Assembly: GCA_034376725.1 (NCBI GenBank)
Contig: JAXMJH010000136.1
Coordinates: 1 to 46,855, forward strand
Length of the DNA stretch: 46,855 bases
From: UBA11164 sp034376725
Lineage (GTDB): Bacteria; Pseudomonadota; Gammaproteobacteria; Xanthomonadales; Xanthomonadaceae
Direction of reading: 5' to 3'
The translations under genes and the position numbers were made by a program. Below are positions 7,552 through 16,034 of this stretch, in pieces (the stretch's first letter is position 1; each line of letters starts with the position of its first letter). The notes under the pieces are model-generated. The model saw only the letters and a list, made by a program, of their open reading frames with translations, searched no databases and had not been told where the DNA came from.

Positions 7552-8469
7552 TCAGAAAAAGTCGTCGGCGCTGGCCTGAAGATAACGCGCGCGCTCCTGG
7601 GCCAGCACATTGGCCAGGGTGAAGCCCGGCGCGATGGGGTCGGCTTCGAGTACTTCGCGGATCAGCGAGTCGTGCAGTTCGCGATCGAACACCAGTCGGG
7701 CGTAGTACTCGGCCATCATGGTCTTGGCGTAGAGATTGCGCTGCGAGGAAAGTTCAATGGCGCGTTCGAAATACGCCCTGCCCGCCTCCGGATCGCCGCC
7801 CACTGCCGCCGGCCGCAGGGAATTCAGCGCACCAAGATACACGAAGGCCAATCCATCGGCGTGACGCGGGTTTTCGGCAACCACCCGCTTGAGCAGCATT
7901 TCCACCTTGGGCAGATTGGCGATCGCCTGCCAGTCTTCACGATTGGCCTGCAGGTAGCCGGTCCAGGTGGCCGCCAGGCCGTAGATCAGACCGATGTCCT
8001 TGGCCGTGAAATCGGCGAGGGCCGCCTCGAAGTCGGGAATCGGCCCGTCCAGCGAATCGCACAGCGGCTGGCTGCGCAGGCACGAGGCGCGGCGCGCATA
8101 GCCCAGCGCCTTGTCGCTCAGACGGCTGGCGCGCGCCGGCTCCTGGGTGAAGTTACCGGCATAGGCGGCATTGAGTTCGGCGGCTGCCAGCAGCAGGCCT
8201 GGGCTATCCGGGCTGCCGTTGATCAGCCCGTCGAGCAGAAGCAGATAGGCAGGCAGACCGTCGCGCACGGTAGCTGGGTCGTTGCTGTTGACCACGGCCT
8301 GCCCGAGATTGCTGGCCAGGTTGTCGGCCGCGCGGCGAGCCACGGCGGCGCAGCCAACCAGCGCGATAGCCAGCCCAGCCGCAACCACGATGCGCAGCGC
8401 GTGCCAAGCGGATGCGCGTCGCGGAACCGTGCGAGTCACAGTGTGCAGCGCGGGTACGGTGGCGTGCAT
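7552..8469 (-). CDS. TatT-like TPR lipoprotein associated with the TRAP transporter
   Basis: The 305-residue protein has a hydrophobic segment ending in the lipobox ALVGC at about residue 40, so it should be lipidated and membrane-anchored in the periplasm. The remainder is alpha-helical and repeat-like, with the stretch DGLPAYLLLLDGLI found in TatT proteins. TatT was described in Treponema pallidum as a TPR lipoprotein that forms a complex with its TRAP binding protein. Here it is first in the tatT-dctP-dctQ-dctM operon, six bases before dctP. The ATG at 8469 sits 13 bases after AGGAG, rather far; starts closer to the lipobox are possible. Confidence 0.82.
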   Translation of the reverse strand: MHATVPALHTVTRTVPRRASAWHALRIVVAAGLAIALVGCAAVARRAADNLASNLGQAVVNSNDPATVRDGLPAYLLLLDGLINGSPDSPGLLLAAAELNAAYAGNFTQEPARASRLSDKALGYARRASCLRSQPLCDSLDGPIPDFEAALADFTAKDIGLIYGLAATWTGYLQANREDWQAIANLPKVEMLLKRVVAENPRHADGLAFVYLGALNSLRPAAVGGDPEAGRAYFERAIELSSQRNLYAKTMMAEYYARLVFDRELHDSLIREVLEADPIAPGFTLANVLAQERARYLQASADDFF

Positions 8470-8506
8470 CGGATTCGGATCGCTCCTGGTTGGGATTCAA
8501 GGCATA

Positions 8507-9370
8507 TCATGTTGCATCGGCCAGCTCGGCCGCCTCGACCGTATTCTCCATCAGCGTGGCAACCGTCATCGGTCCCACCCCGCCCGGCACCGGCGTGATC
8601 CAGCTGGCCCGCTGGCTGGCCACCGCAAAGTCGATGTCGCCGCACAGGCGCCCATCATCGAGGCGGTTGATACCCACGTCGATGACCACCGCGCCAGGTT
8701 TGACCCACTCGCCGGGGATCAAGTTCGGACGACCGACCGCGACCACCAGAATATCGGCCTGCCGGACCTGCGATTCCAGCACGTCGCGCGGCGTGAACTT
8801 GTGGCAGCAGATGGTGGTGCAACCGGCGATCAGCAGCTCCATCGCCATCGGCCGGCCGACGTGATTGGATACGCCGACGATGGTCGCAGTCCGCCCGCGC
8901 ACCGGACGGTCGGTGTAGGCCAGCAGCGTAGTGATTCCGCGCGGTGTGCACGGCCGCAGGCCGAACTGTCGCAGGGCCAGATGGCCGACGTTCTCGGGAT
9001 GAAAACCGTCGACATCCTTGCGCGGGTCGATCCGGTGAATGAGCCGGCTGGCGTCCGGGATGCCGGGCAGCGGCAGCTGAACGAGGATACCGTGCACCTG
9101 GGGATCGGCATTGAGCCGGTCGATCAGCTCCAGCAGCGCGTCCTCGCCGGTATCGGCCGGAAGATCGAAGTCGATCGCCCGAATGCCGACCCGTTCGGCG
9201 GCACGGCGTTTGTTGCGGACGTATACCTGCGACGCCGGGTCGGCGCCGACCAGCACGACTGCCAGACCTGGCGCCGGATGACCCAGGCGTGCACGCTCGC
9301 GAACCCGAAGGGCGAGCTGGTCGAGCAGTTGGTCGGCAATGCGCCGGCCATCCAGAATCCGTGCGGTCAT
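8507..9370 (-). CDS. folD: Methylenetetrahydrofolate dehydrogenase / cyclohydrolase
   Basis: FolD interconverts 5,10-methylene-THF and 10-formyl-THF, supplying formyl groups for purine and formyl-Met synthesis. The 287-residue protein matches the family's length. It has YVRNKRRA with the catalytic Lys near 53, the VQLPLP substrate loop, the DVDGFHPEN motif, and a C-terminal Rossmann domain ending in TPVPGGVGPMTVATLMENT. The start is ATG at 9370, seven bases after AAGGA; earlier in-frame starts have no ribosome site. It is transcribed away from the DUF1244 gene and ends 37 bases before tatT. Confidence 0.95.
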   Translation of the reverse strand: MTARILDGRRIADQLLDQLALRVRERARLGHPAPGLAVVLVGADPASQVYVRNKRRAAERVGIRAIDFDLPADTGEDALLELIDRLNADPQVHGILVQLPLPGIPDASRLIHRIDPRKDVDGFHPENVGHLALRQFGLRPCTPRGITTLLAYTDRPVRGRTATIVGVSNHVGRPMAMELLIAGCTTICCHKFTPRDVLESQVRQADILVVAVGRPNLIPGEWVKPGAVVIDVGINRLDDGRLCGDIDFAVASQRASWITPVPGGVGPMTVATLMENTVEAAELADAT

Positions 9371-9428
9371 CGCCTGTTCCTTGGCTTGAGGTAAAGTCAT
9401 GGGCCCGAGATTATCCCCGATCAGGCCC

Positions 9429-9740
9429 ATGCAGGACACTGTGGACGTCACAACTATCGAAGCGGCGGTGTTTCGCCGCCTGTTGAATCACCTCAATGTG
9501 CAGCGCCCGGACGTACAGAACATCGATCTGATGATCCTCGCCGGGTTCTGTCGCAACTGCCTTGCCGACTGGTACCGGGAGGCAGCCGAAGCCGAGGGCT
9601 TGCCCCTCGACAGAAACGCCGCCCGCGAAATCGTCTACGGCATGCCGTTCGGCGAGTGGAAGGATCGCCACCAGCGACCGGCAACGCCGGAGCAACTGGC
9701 GGCCTTCGAAGCATTGAACGGCAAAACCGGCGGTTCCTAG
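9429..9740 (+). CDS. DUF1244 family protein
   Basis: This 103-residue cytoplasmic protein carries the DUF1244 signature 'DVQNIDLMILAGFCRNCL' followed by WYREAAE and YGMPFGEWKDRHQ. The family is small, widespread in proteobacteria and of unknown biochemical role; two conserved Cys in FCRNC could bind a metal, which is inference. The start ATG at 9429 gives the usual family N-terminus; no strong ribosome site precedes it. It is divergent from folD, with a 58-base spacer that must hold both promoters, and convergent with moeB. Confidence 0.88.
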   Translation: MQDTVDVTTIEAAVFRRLLNHLNVQRPDVQNIDLMILAGFCRNCLADWYREAAEAEGLPLDRNAAREIVYGMPFGEWKDRHQRPATPEQLAAFEALNGKTGGS

Positions 9741-9754
9741 CCGTCACCGGCCGG

Positions 9755-10894
9755 TCAGTCGTTCTGCGAACAGAACTGCGCGTAGTCGATATAGCCCGGG
9801 AACGCCCGACCGGGTGCGCACACGGGGCAATCGGGGTCGGGACGCAAGCGGGTTTCGCGAAAACGCATGGTTTTGGCGTCGAAATGCAGCAGGCGTCCGG
9901 TCAGCGGCTCGCCGAGTTGCAGAATCAACTTGATCGCCTCGGTGGCCTGAAGCAAACCAATGACTCCGGGCAACACGCCCAGAACCCCGGCCTCCGCGCA
10001 GTTGGGCGCGAACCGGGCCGGCGGCGGCGACGGAAACAGGCAGCGATAGCACGGTGCCTGGCCACGCTGGCGGCCGGCGTCGAACACGCTGACCTGGCCC
10101 TGAAAGCGCTCCACTGCGCCATAGACCAACGGCTTGCCCAGCTTCACGCAGGCATCGGACAGCAGATAGCGCGCGGCGAAATTGTCGGCGCCGTCGATTA
10201 CTACATCGACGCCGTCGAGAAAGCTTTCGACGTTGGCAGCGTCGATGCGCTCGGGCAGCGGCTCGATGCGAACCGAGGGGTTGAGCGCCGACAGCGCCCG
10301 CGCCGCCGAGTGCGCCTTGCCCTGTCCCACGCCGGCATCGGTATGCAGGATCTGCCGCTGAAGATTGCTGCGCTCGACGGAATCCGGGTCGGCGATTCGA
10401 ATCCGCCCGACGCCGGCAGCCGCCAGATAGAAGCCGGCCGGCGAGCCAAGGCCTCCGGCGCCGACCATCCCAACCGTAGCGGCAGCGAGTCTGCGCTGAC
10501 CCGAGAGGCTGATTTCCGGCAACGACAGGTGCCGCGCATAACGCTGGAGAAAATCCGCGTCGGCCTCGGCCGGCTGCATCGGCAGATCGCACTCGACCCA
10601 GAATGCAATTCCACCACTTACTGAAGATACACCCGTATATCCATGTTCAATAAGTCTTTCTGCGCAGCTGAACGAGCGTGTTCCGCGGGCGCAGATCAGG
10701 ATGGTCTCGCCCGGCTGCCCGGTCAGCCAGCGCCCGGGTTCGGCTTCCAGGTCGGTGCGCGCAACACCGACCGCGCCCTCGGCCATTCCGCCGGCGCGCT
10801 CGCCCGCTTCGCGGATATCGATCAACCGCGCGCCTGCGCGCAGCCGGGCATAGGCCTGGGTAGGGTGAAGTTCGCGGACGGTCGGCCGGCTCAT
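9755..10894 (-). CDS. moeB: Rhodanese-MoeB/ThiF fusion, sulfur-carrier adenylyltransferase
   Basis: The 379-residue protein joins an N-terminal rhodanese domain (about 1-105; LIDIREAGE and the active Cys68 in CARGTRS) to an E1-like MoeB/ThiF domain (about 115-379). The second part has the nucleotide loop GAGGLGSPAGFYLAAAG, the DGADNFAARYLL segment, zinc ligands in CYRC and CPVC, and the Cys-containing APNCAEAGVLGVLPG. It should adenylate and sulfurate the C-terminus of MoaD or a similar carrier for molybdopterin synthesis. moeA and mobA follow upstream in the same direction, supporting that pathway. Codons at 10601-10662 (residues 79-98) are strikingly AT-rich, unlike the rest of the gene. 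Confidence 0.92.
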   Translation of the reverse strand: MSRPTVRELHPTQAYARLRAGARLIDIREAGERAGGMAEGAVGVARTDLEAEPGRWLTGQPGETILICARGTRSFSCAERLIEHGYTGVSSVSGGIAFWVECDLPMQPAEADADFLQRYARHLSLPEISLSGQRRLAAATVGMVGAGGLGSPAGFYLAAAGVGRIRIADPDSVERSNLQRQILHTDAGVGQGKAHSAARALSALNPSVRIEPLPERIDAANVESFLDGVDVVIDGADNFAARYLLSDACVKLGKPLVYGAVERFQGQVSVFDAGRQRGQAPCYRCLFPSPPPARFAPNCAEAGVLGVLPGVIGLLQATEAIKLILQLGEPLTGRLLHFDAKTMRFRETRLRPDPDCPVCAPGRAFPGYIDYAQFCSQND

Positions 10895-10901
10895 GGCGAC
10901 A

Positions 10902-12134
10902 TTATCCCACCGGGCCGAACGGGACGACCGGAACCACGGTATCGGCTTCCAGCATGCATGGACCTTCGGGCAGCACGATCAGCGCATTTGCGCGGGACGC
11001 CGCAGCCAGCCGGTGCGATCCGGTGGCGTCATCGGGCATCACCCGCAGCACACCGTCCGGATCGGAGCGCAACACTCCGCGCATGAATTCCAGGCGCTCA
11101 TGACGCTTTTCGACCGCGCGCTGGAGCCGGGCGAAATGCTGCGACCGCAGTCCTGTGACGCCTTCCAGGCGATCGATCAGCCGGCGGCCAAGGACCAGGA
11201 AGCAGGCCAGCACGGCCACCGGATTGCCGGGCAGGCCCAGCAGCAACGTGCCGTCGATCTCACCCAACAGCAATGGCATTCCAGGCTTGATCTGCACCCG
11301 CCAGAAGTGCAGCCGCCCGTGCTGCTGAAGCAAGGCAGGCAAGTGGTCTCTGTCGCCGGCTGAAACGCCGCCGCAGGTGATCAGCAGATCGCTGTCCGAC
11401 GCAGCGTCGCGCAGCCGGTCGAGCATCGCCTGCGGCTGGTCCGGAAGTACCGGGCCGCGTCGGGCGACGATCCCTTCGGATGCCAGTAAGCCCGCCAGCA
11501 TCGGACCGTTGCTGTCGTGAATCTCGCCGGCCGACAGCGGTTGACCGGTGGCGCGCAGCTCGTCGCCGGTGCTGAACACGGTGACACGGGCTCTAGGCGC
11601 GGCCATGACCGAGTCCAGCCCCAAGGCCGCGCACAACCCCAATTGCGCGGCGCCGATTCGCTGCCCGGCGTTCAGCAGGGTTTGCCCCGCCCGGACATCC
11701 TCGCCGGCGTGCCGCAGGTTGGCCCCAGGCGGCGTCCCCGGTCGGCATTCGATCAGCGCTCCGCTCGCGATAGCGTTTTCGCGAATTACCACCGTGTCCG
11801 CCCCGGTCGGCATCGGCGCGCCGGTAGTGATCCGGACGCATTCGCCCGAAGCGATCGAAAGCGCCTTCGACGGGCCGGCGAACTGTTCCCCGATCAACCG
11901 CAGCCGCACCGGGCGCGCCGGGTCGAGATCGGCGCCGCAAACGGCGTAGCCATCCATCGCCGAATTGTCGAAGACCGGCAGGTCGATCGGCGCTGTCACC
12001 GGTTCGGCGAGCACGCAGCCCAGCGCATCCGCGCAATCGATGCGGATGGTCGAAAGGCGCTGACGGGCGCCGACCGCGTCGATCAGCGCCTCGGCTTCAG
12101 AGAGGCGGATACGCTGTGGAAAGTCAGTGGTCAT
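10902..12134 (-). CDS. moeA: Molybdopterin molybdenumtransferase
   Basis: MoeA inserts molybdate into adenylylated molybdopterin to form molybdenum cofactor. The 410-residue protein has the family's domain order: an N-terminal part with DLPVFDNSAMDGYAV, the GAPMPTGADTVV segment, the MoCF-binding domain with VFSTGDEL, ITCGGVSAGD and LPGNPVAV, and a C-terminal beta domain. It lies between mobA, with which it overlaps by 11 bases, and moeB, seven bases downstream, so the three form an operon. The start ATG at 12134 is inside the end of mobA. No anomalies. Confidence 0.95.
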   Translation of the reverse strand: MTTDFPQRIRLSEAEALIDAVGARQRLSTIRIDCADALGCVLAEPVTAPIDLPVFDNSAMDGYAVCGADLDPARPVRLRLIGEQFAGPSKALSIASGECVRITTGAPMPTGADTVVIRENAIASGALIECRPGTPPGANLRHAGEDVRAGQTLLNAGQRIGAAQLGLCAALGLDSVMAAPRARVTVFSTGDELRATGQPLSAGEIHDSNGPMLAGLLASEGIVARRGPVLPDQPQAMLDRLRDAASDSDLLITCGGVSAGDRDHLPALLQQHGRLHFWRVQIKPGMPLLLGEIDGTLLLGLPGNPVAVLACFLVLGRRLIDRLEGVTGLRSQHFARLQRAVEKRHERLEFMRGVLRSDPDGVLRVMPDDATGSHRLAAASRANALIVLPEGPCMLEADTVVPVVPFGPVG

Positions 12135-12714
12135 GATCGTGCTCGCTGTCGGCGCGCAGGAAATCGTCGGGGCTGTTCAGATTACCGAACCGGTATCGGT
12201 CGAAGTTCAGCCTGGCCATCGCCAGCTCGGCCTGGACGCGATGCACCGCGCACGCACCACGTTCGAGCGACTCTGCAACCGCCGAACGCGCTGCATCCAC
12301 CGGCCACAGTGCGATCAACGGCTGATCGCCGTCGTCATCGGCGGCGAAGGCGCCGTTCGGGCCAGCCTGGACTGCAAGACGCTCGACCAGATCAGCCGGT
12401 ATGCGCAAAAGGTCGACCGGAACGGTCAGCAGCCAGCGGCTCTCGCATGCCGCCAGCAGCGCTTCGATGCCCGCCAGCGGGCCGAGCTGGCCGTCGCGCA
12501 AATCAGCCACCACGGGCGCCGTCAGGGCCGCATGACGGGACCGGCTGCGGCCACTGGCGATGATGACCGGGACACCCTGCCCGCTCAGCGCCGCCAGGGT
12601 ACGCTCGATCAGCGGCTGGCCCTCGAATTCATGCCAGGCCTTGTCGCTGCCACCGAGTCGGCTTGCCCGGCCGCCGGCCAGTATCCCAGCGACGATCCCG
12701 GCACGCGGAATCAT
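12124..12714 (-). CDS. mobA: Molybdenum cofactor guanylyltransferase
   Basis: MobA transfers GMP from GTP to molybdenum cofactor, making the guanine dinucleotide form used by DMSO-reductase-type enzymes. The 196-residue protein has the nucleotidyltransferase opening AGILAGGRASRLGGSDKAW, with the GTP-binding GG and the Lys, and a LLTVPVDLLRIP segment standing for the usual 'xxPCDxP' metal site. Cys-Asp is Val-Asp here, a conservative change. Its start overlaps the end of der by four bases (ATGA), and its end overlaps moeA. It is the first of the cofactor genes in this run. Confidence 0.93.
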   Translation of the reverse strand: MIPRAGIVAGILAGGRASRLGGSDKAWHEFEGQPLIERTLAALSGQGVPVIIASGRSRSRHAALTAPVVADLRDGQLGPLAGIEALLAACESRWLLTVPVDLLRIPADLVERLAVQAGPNGAFAADDDGDQPLIALWPVDAARSAVAESLERGACAVHRVQAELAMARLNFDRYRFGNLNSPDDFLRADSEHDHDH

Positions 12715-14108
12715 TTCCCCTTGACGTGTCGCATCAACCGGCGCTTGCGCTGGATCTGCCTGTCGGACAGAGGGTTCTTCTTGCCCTCATAGGGGTTGTC
12801 GCCTTCGCGAAACTGAAGCCTGACCGGCGTACCGACCAGCTTGAAGCGCTTGCGGAAGAAGTTTTCCAGATAGCGCTTGTAACTGTCGGGCAGCGTTTTG
12901 ATCCGGCTGCCGTGCAGAACGAAGGTCGGCGGATTTTCTCCGCCCGGATGACCGTAACGCAGCTTGGCGGTATGGCCACGCACCACCGGCGGCTGGAAAG
13001 CGACGTATGCCGCTTCCATCGCGCGGGTCACTTCCGAGGTGCTGAAGGTGCGGGTGGCCGAGGCATGGGCGCGGTGGATGGCGGCGAACAGCTCCTTGAG
13101 CCCCGAGCCGTGCAGCGCGGAGATGAAGACGATCTCCGCCCAGGGTACAAAAGTGAGCTTGCGGTCCAGATGGCTGCGGATCTGCTCGCGCTGGTAGGTA
13201 TCCAGCCCATCCCACTTGTTGACGGCGATGACCAGGGCGCGCCCGGCATCCAGCACGTGGCCGAGGATGGTCGAATCCTGATCGGAAACGCCGTCGCTCG
13301 CATCGATCAGCACGACCACGACCTGGGCCGATTCGATTGCCTGCAGCGACTTGATGACGCTGAATTTCTCGACCGCCTCCTCGACCCGTGCCTTGCGCCG
13401 GATTCCCGCGGTGTCGATGAGACGATAACGGCGGCCGTCGCGCTCGAGATCCACGGCGATGGCGTCGCGCGTGGTTCCCGGCACTTCGGAGGCGATCATG
13501 CGTTCTTCACCCAGCAGTCGATTGACCAGGGTGGACTTGCCGACGTTGGGCCGACCCACGAAGGCGAGCCGCATGCGGTCGGGATCATCCTCCAGCACGG
13601 TCGGATCGGCCTCGGCCGGCAATGCTTCCTGTATCTCCTCGAGCAGTGTGTCGATGCCGCGACGATGGGCTGCGGAAACGCCGAACATCGGCTGGATACC
13701 GAACCCGCTGAACTCTGCGAGGATGGCGTCCTCATCGAGTCCGTCGGTCTTGTTGACGACCAGAAATACGGTTCGGTTCAGCTTGCGCAGCCAGGAAGCG
13801 ATCTCGTGATCCAGGCCCGAGCCACCCTCGCGCCCATCGACAACGAACAGCACGATATCCGCCTCGGCAGCAGCCGATCTCGCCTGCCTGGCGGTGGCGC
13901 CGGCCAGTCCCTCTTCTTCGCCGGCCAGTCCTCCGGTATCCACCAGGACGAAATGCCGCCCATCCTCAGGCCGACAGACGCCGTAGTGTCGGTCGCGGGT
14001 GACGCCCGGCTGGTCGTGCACCAGGGCATCGCGGCTTCGCGTGAGCGCGTTATAAAGCGTCGATTTGCCGACATTGGGCCGACCCACCAGAGCAACCAGC
14101 GGCAACAT
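12711..14108 (-). CDS. der: Ribosome-biogenesis GTPase Der (EngA)
   Basis: Der has two tandem GTPase domains and assists assembly of the 50S ribosomal subunit. In this 465-residue protein the first G domain has GRPNVGKSTLYNAL at about 9-22, DTGGL and NKTDG. The second has GRPNVGKSTLVNRL, DTAGIRRK and NKWDG. A KH-like C-terminal domain ends in a basic tail rich in Lys and Arg. Length and order are standard. It follows bamB by 12 bases, as in most gammaproteobacteria, and overlaps mobA by four bases, so cofactor genes may be partly transcribed from the ndk-der cluster. Confidence 0.96.
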   Translation of the reverse strand: MLPLVALVGRPNVGKSTLYNALTRSRDALVHDQPGVTRDRHYGVCRPEDGRHFVLVDTGGLAGEEEGLAGATARQARSAAAEADIVLFVVDGREGGSGLDHEIASWLRKLNRTVFLVVNKTDGLDEDAILAEFSGFGIQPMFGVSAAHRRGIDTLLEEIQEALPAEADPTVLEDDPDRMRLAFVGRPNVGKSTLVNRLLGEERMIASEVPGTTRDAIAVDLERDGRRYRLIDTAGIRRKARVEEAVEKFSVIKSLQAIESAQVVVVLIDASDGVSDQDSTILGHVLDAGRALVIAVNKWDGLDTYQREQIRSHLDRKLTFVPWAEIVFISALHGSGLKELFAAIHRAHASATRTFSTSEVTRAMEAAYVAFQPPVVRGHTAKLRYGHPGGENPPTFVLHGSRIKTLPDSYKRYLENFFRKRFKLVGTPVRLQFREGDNPYEGKKNPLSDRQIQRKRRLMRHVKGK

Positions 14109-14120
14109 ACGCTTGTGTCC

Positions 14121-15305
14121 TCAGCCGCCGTCGACGCGATAGGCTGCCATCTTGCCCTTGGTATTGACGACCACGGCAACGCCATCGGGAGAGACCTGCG
14201 GCGTGGCTCGAATCGGATCGCCACCGAGGCGGACCCGGCCCGCCAGCTCTCCGTCGTCCAGGTTCAGCCAGTGCAGATAGCCTTCGAGATCGCCGACCAG
14301 CACGTAATTGCCGTGCACGGCCGGCGAGCTGAGCCAGCGCATCGCAAGCGCATCCTGACGCCAGATGGCATTGCCGTTGTTGCGATCCAGCGCCCAGACA
14401 TTGCCCTCCAGATCGACGGCGATGACTCGGTCTCGCGCCAAGTGAACGCCGGAGGCCGACTTTAGCTCACGATTCCATACCGGATTGCCGCCGGTCGCAT
14501 TCAGTGCGGCCAGCCGGCCCTTGAAACTGGCGGCGAAAATCGCGTCCAGACCGACCGCTATCTCGCCATCGACATCGGCCATGCGCTCCAGTTCGGTGCG
14601 CCCTTCGGGCTCGGCGATGGTCTGCTCCCAGACCCTCAGCCCGTCTTCGAGACGAAGCGCGACGACGGCGCCGTCGTCGTAGCCGACATAGACCAGTCCT
14701 TGGCCCATGACCGGAGCCCCGTTTCCTCGGACGGTAAGTGAGGGCAATCCACGGGTGAACACCCAGCGCCTGCGACCATCGGCCAGATCCAGACCGAATA
14801 CCCGTCCGTCGCTGCTGCGCACAATCGCCAGACCGCCGGCAATCAACGGCTGCGCAACGATCTCCGAAAGCAGTCGATCCTGCCAGCGTTCGGTGCCGGT
14901 ATCGGCGTCAAGCGCCACAATCTGGCCGTCCAGGGTGCCCACCACCACTACGCCGGCACCGACGCCCGGCGGCGTCGCATAGCGCAGCTTGGTTTTGATG
15001 CGCCACAGCTCCCGACCCGAAGCGATATCCATCGCGGCAACCCGGCCGCTGATATCGGCGACATAGACGCGGCCCTCGGCGACCGATGGCGATTGCCTTA
15101 GCCACAAGCGACCCTCACCCTTGCCCGCCGACCGGGACCACAGCCGATCCGGCTTCACCGAGGCGTCGAACTTGACCAATGCTGCCGGCTCGCCGACCTT
15201 GTCCTTGCCATCGCCCTTGCCGAACCAGCCCTTGATCGTGCCGCAGCCGCCCAGAAGGGCCGTCAGCAGGATAATTGCCGCCAATCTCATGCCGGGATTT
15301 CGCAC
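14121..15305 (-). CDS. bamB: Outer membrane assembly lipoprotein BamB
   Basis: BamB is the beta-propeller lipoprotein of the BAM complex that inserts outer-membrane proteins. The protein (394 residues from the preferred start) has a signal peptide with lipobox LLGGC, then eight propeller blades with repeated PQQ-like units such as GRVAAMDIASGRELW, GQIVALDADTGTERW and GNVWALDRNNGNAIW. GTG at 15305 is seven bases after GGAGG and is preferred; TTG at 15311 and ATG at 15290 are in frame. The GGAGG site lies in the last codons of yfgM, two bases from whose stop this start begins, so the pair is tightly coupled. der follows. Confidence 0.94.
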   Translation of the reverse strand: MRNPGMRLAAIILLTALLGGCGTIKGWFGKGDGKDKVGEPAALVKFDASVKPDRLWSRSAGKGEGRLWLRQSPSVAEGRVYVADISGRVAAMDIASGRELWRIKTKLRYATPPGVGAGVVVVGTLDGQIVALDADTGTERWQDRLLSEIVAQPLIAGGLAIVRSSDGRVFGLDLADGRRRWVFTRGLPSLTVRGNGAPVMGQGLVYVGYDDGAVVALRLEDGLRVWEQTIAEPEGRTELERMADVDGEIAVGLDAIFAASFKGRLAALNATGGNPVWNRELKSASGVHLARDRVIAVDLEGNVWALDRNNGNAIWRQDALAMRWLSSPAVHGNYVLVGDLEGYLHWLNLDDGELAGRVRLGGDPIRATPQVSPDGVAVVVNTKGKMAAYRVDGG

Positions 15306-15307
15306 GA

Positions 15308-15961
15308 TCAAGCCTCCGGTGCCAGCGCTGGGCTGAGCTGTGCGAGCTTGCGCTCAAGGATTTCCCTCTGCGGGGCGGCCGATGCATCGAGCTGCGTGAG
15401 GGCATCCTCATAGGCGATGCGCGCCTCGTCGGTCCGATCCAGATCGCGCAAGGCATCGCCACGCAGCTGCGAGGCCACGGCTGCGAAAGTCGGATCGACG
15501 ACTTCGAGACGATCGAGCGCGGCCTGCGGCCGACCCGCCGCCAAGTCGATTCGAGCCAACCGAATGGCGATCAAAGCCGCCGTCGCTGGATCCTTCTTCA
15601 CCATGCCTTCGGCAGCGACCAGCGCGTCGCGCGCCGCGTCGCTTTCGCCGCGCGCAGCGCGAAGGTCAGCCAGGCGCAACTGGCCAAGGACGGCATAGCC
15701 AGTATCCCGGTAGTCTTTGGACAGCGATGCAGCCAGGGAAGCGACCGAGTCGGCGTCTTCTGCGGCCGCCGCGTCGGTCAATGCCTCGAACTGCGTCGCC
15801 GCAGTGATCCGATGTTCGAGCTTCGCCTCTTGCCACCAGTTCCAGCCGAAAATGCCGGCCACGCCCAAGGCGACGCCGGTGATCATCGTGCTGCCGTTCT
15901 CGCGCAGCCAGGTCTTTACCCGTTCGCCGAGTTCGTGTTCGTCTTCCAGTTCGATTGCCAT
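15308..15961 (-). CDS. yfgM: YfgM-like ancillary SecYEG translocon subunit
   Basis: YfgM is a single-pass inner-membrane protein with a periplasmic TPR-like domain that works with PpiD at the Sec translocon. The 217-residue protein shows the family pattern: a charged N-terminus (EDEHELGERVKTWLRENG), one membrane helix at about 24-44 (MITGVALGVAGIFGWNWW) and helical repeats to the end. ATG at 15961 lies five bases after GGAG. The next gene downstream is bamB, as in E. coli. Upstream, E. coli has hisS and ispG, but here the neighbour is rodZ, 73 bases away. Confidence 0.9.
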   Translation of the reverse strand: MAIELEDEHELGERVKTWLRENGSTMITGVALGVAGIFGWNWWQEAKLEHRITAATQFEALTDAAAAEDADSVASLAASLSKDYRDTGYAVLGQLRLADLRAARGESDAARDALVAAEGMVKKDPATAALIAIRLARIDLAAGRPQAALDRLEVVDPTFAAVASQLRGDALRDLDRTDEARIAYEDALTQLDASAAPQREILERKLAQLSPALAPEA

Positions 15962-16034
15962 GCGATCTCCACCCCGGTGCCGTGCGCCGGAGTCAAAATG
16001 ATACGGGAGTTGATGAAGCGGCGGTGCTGTGGAC

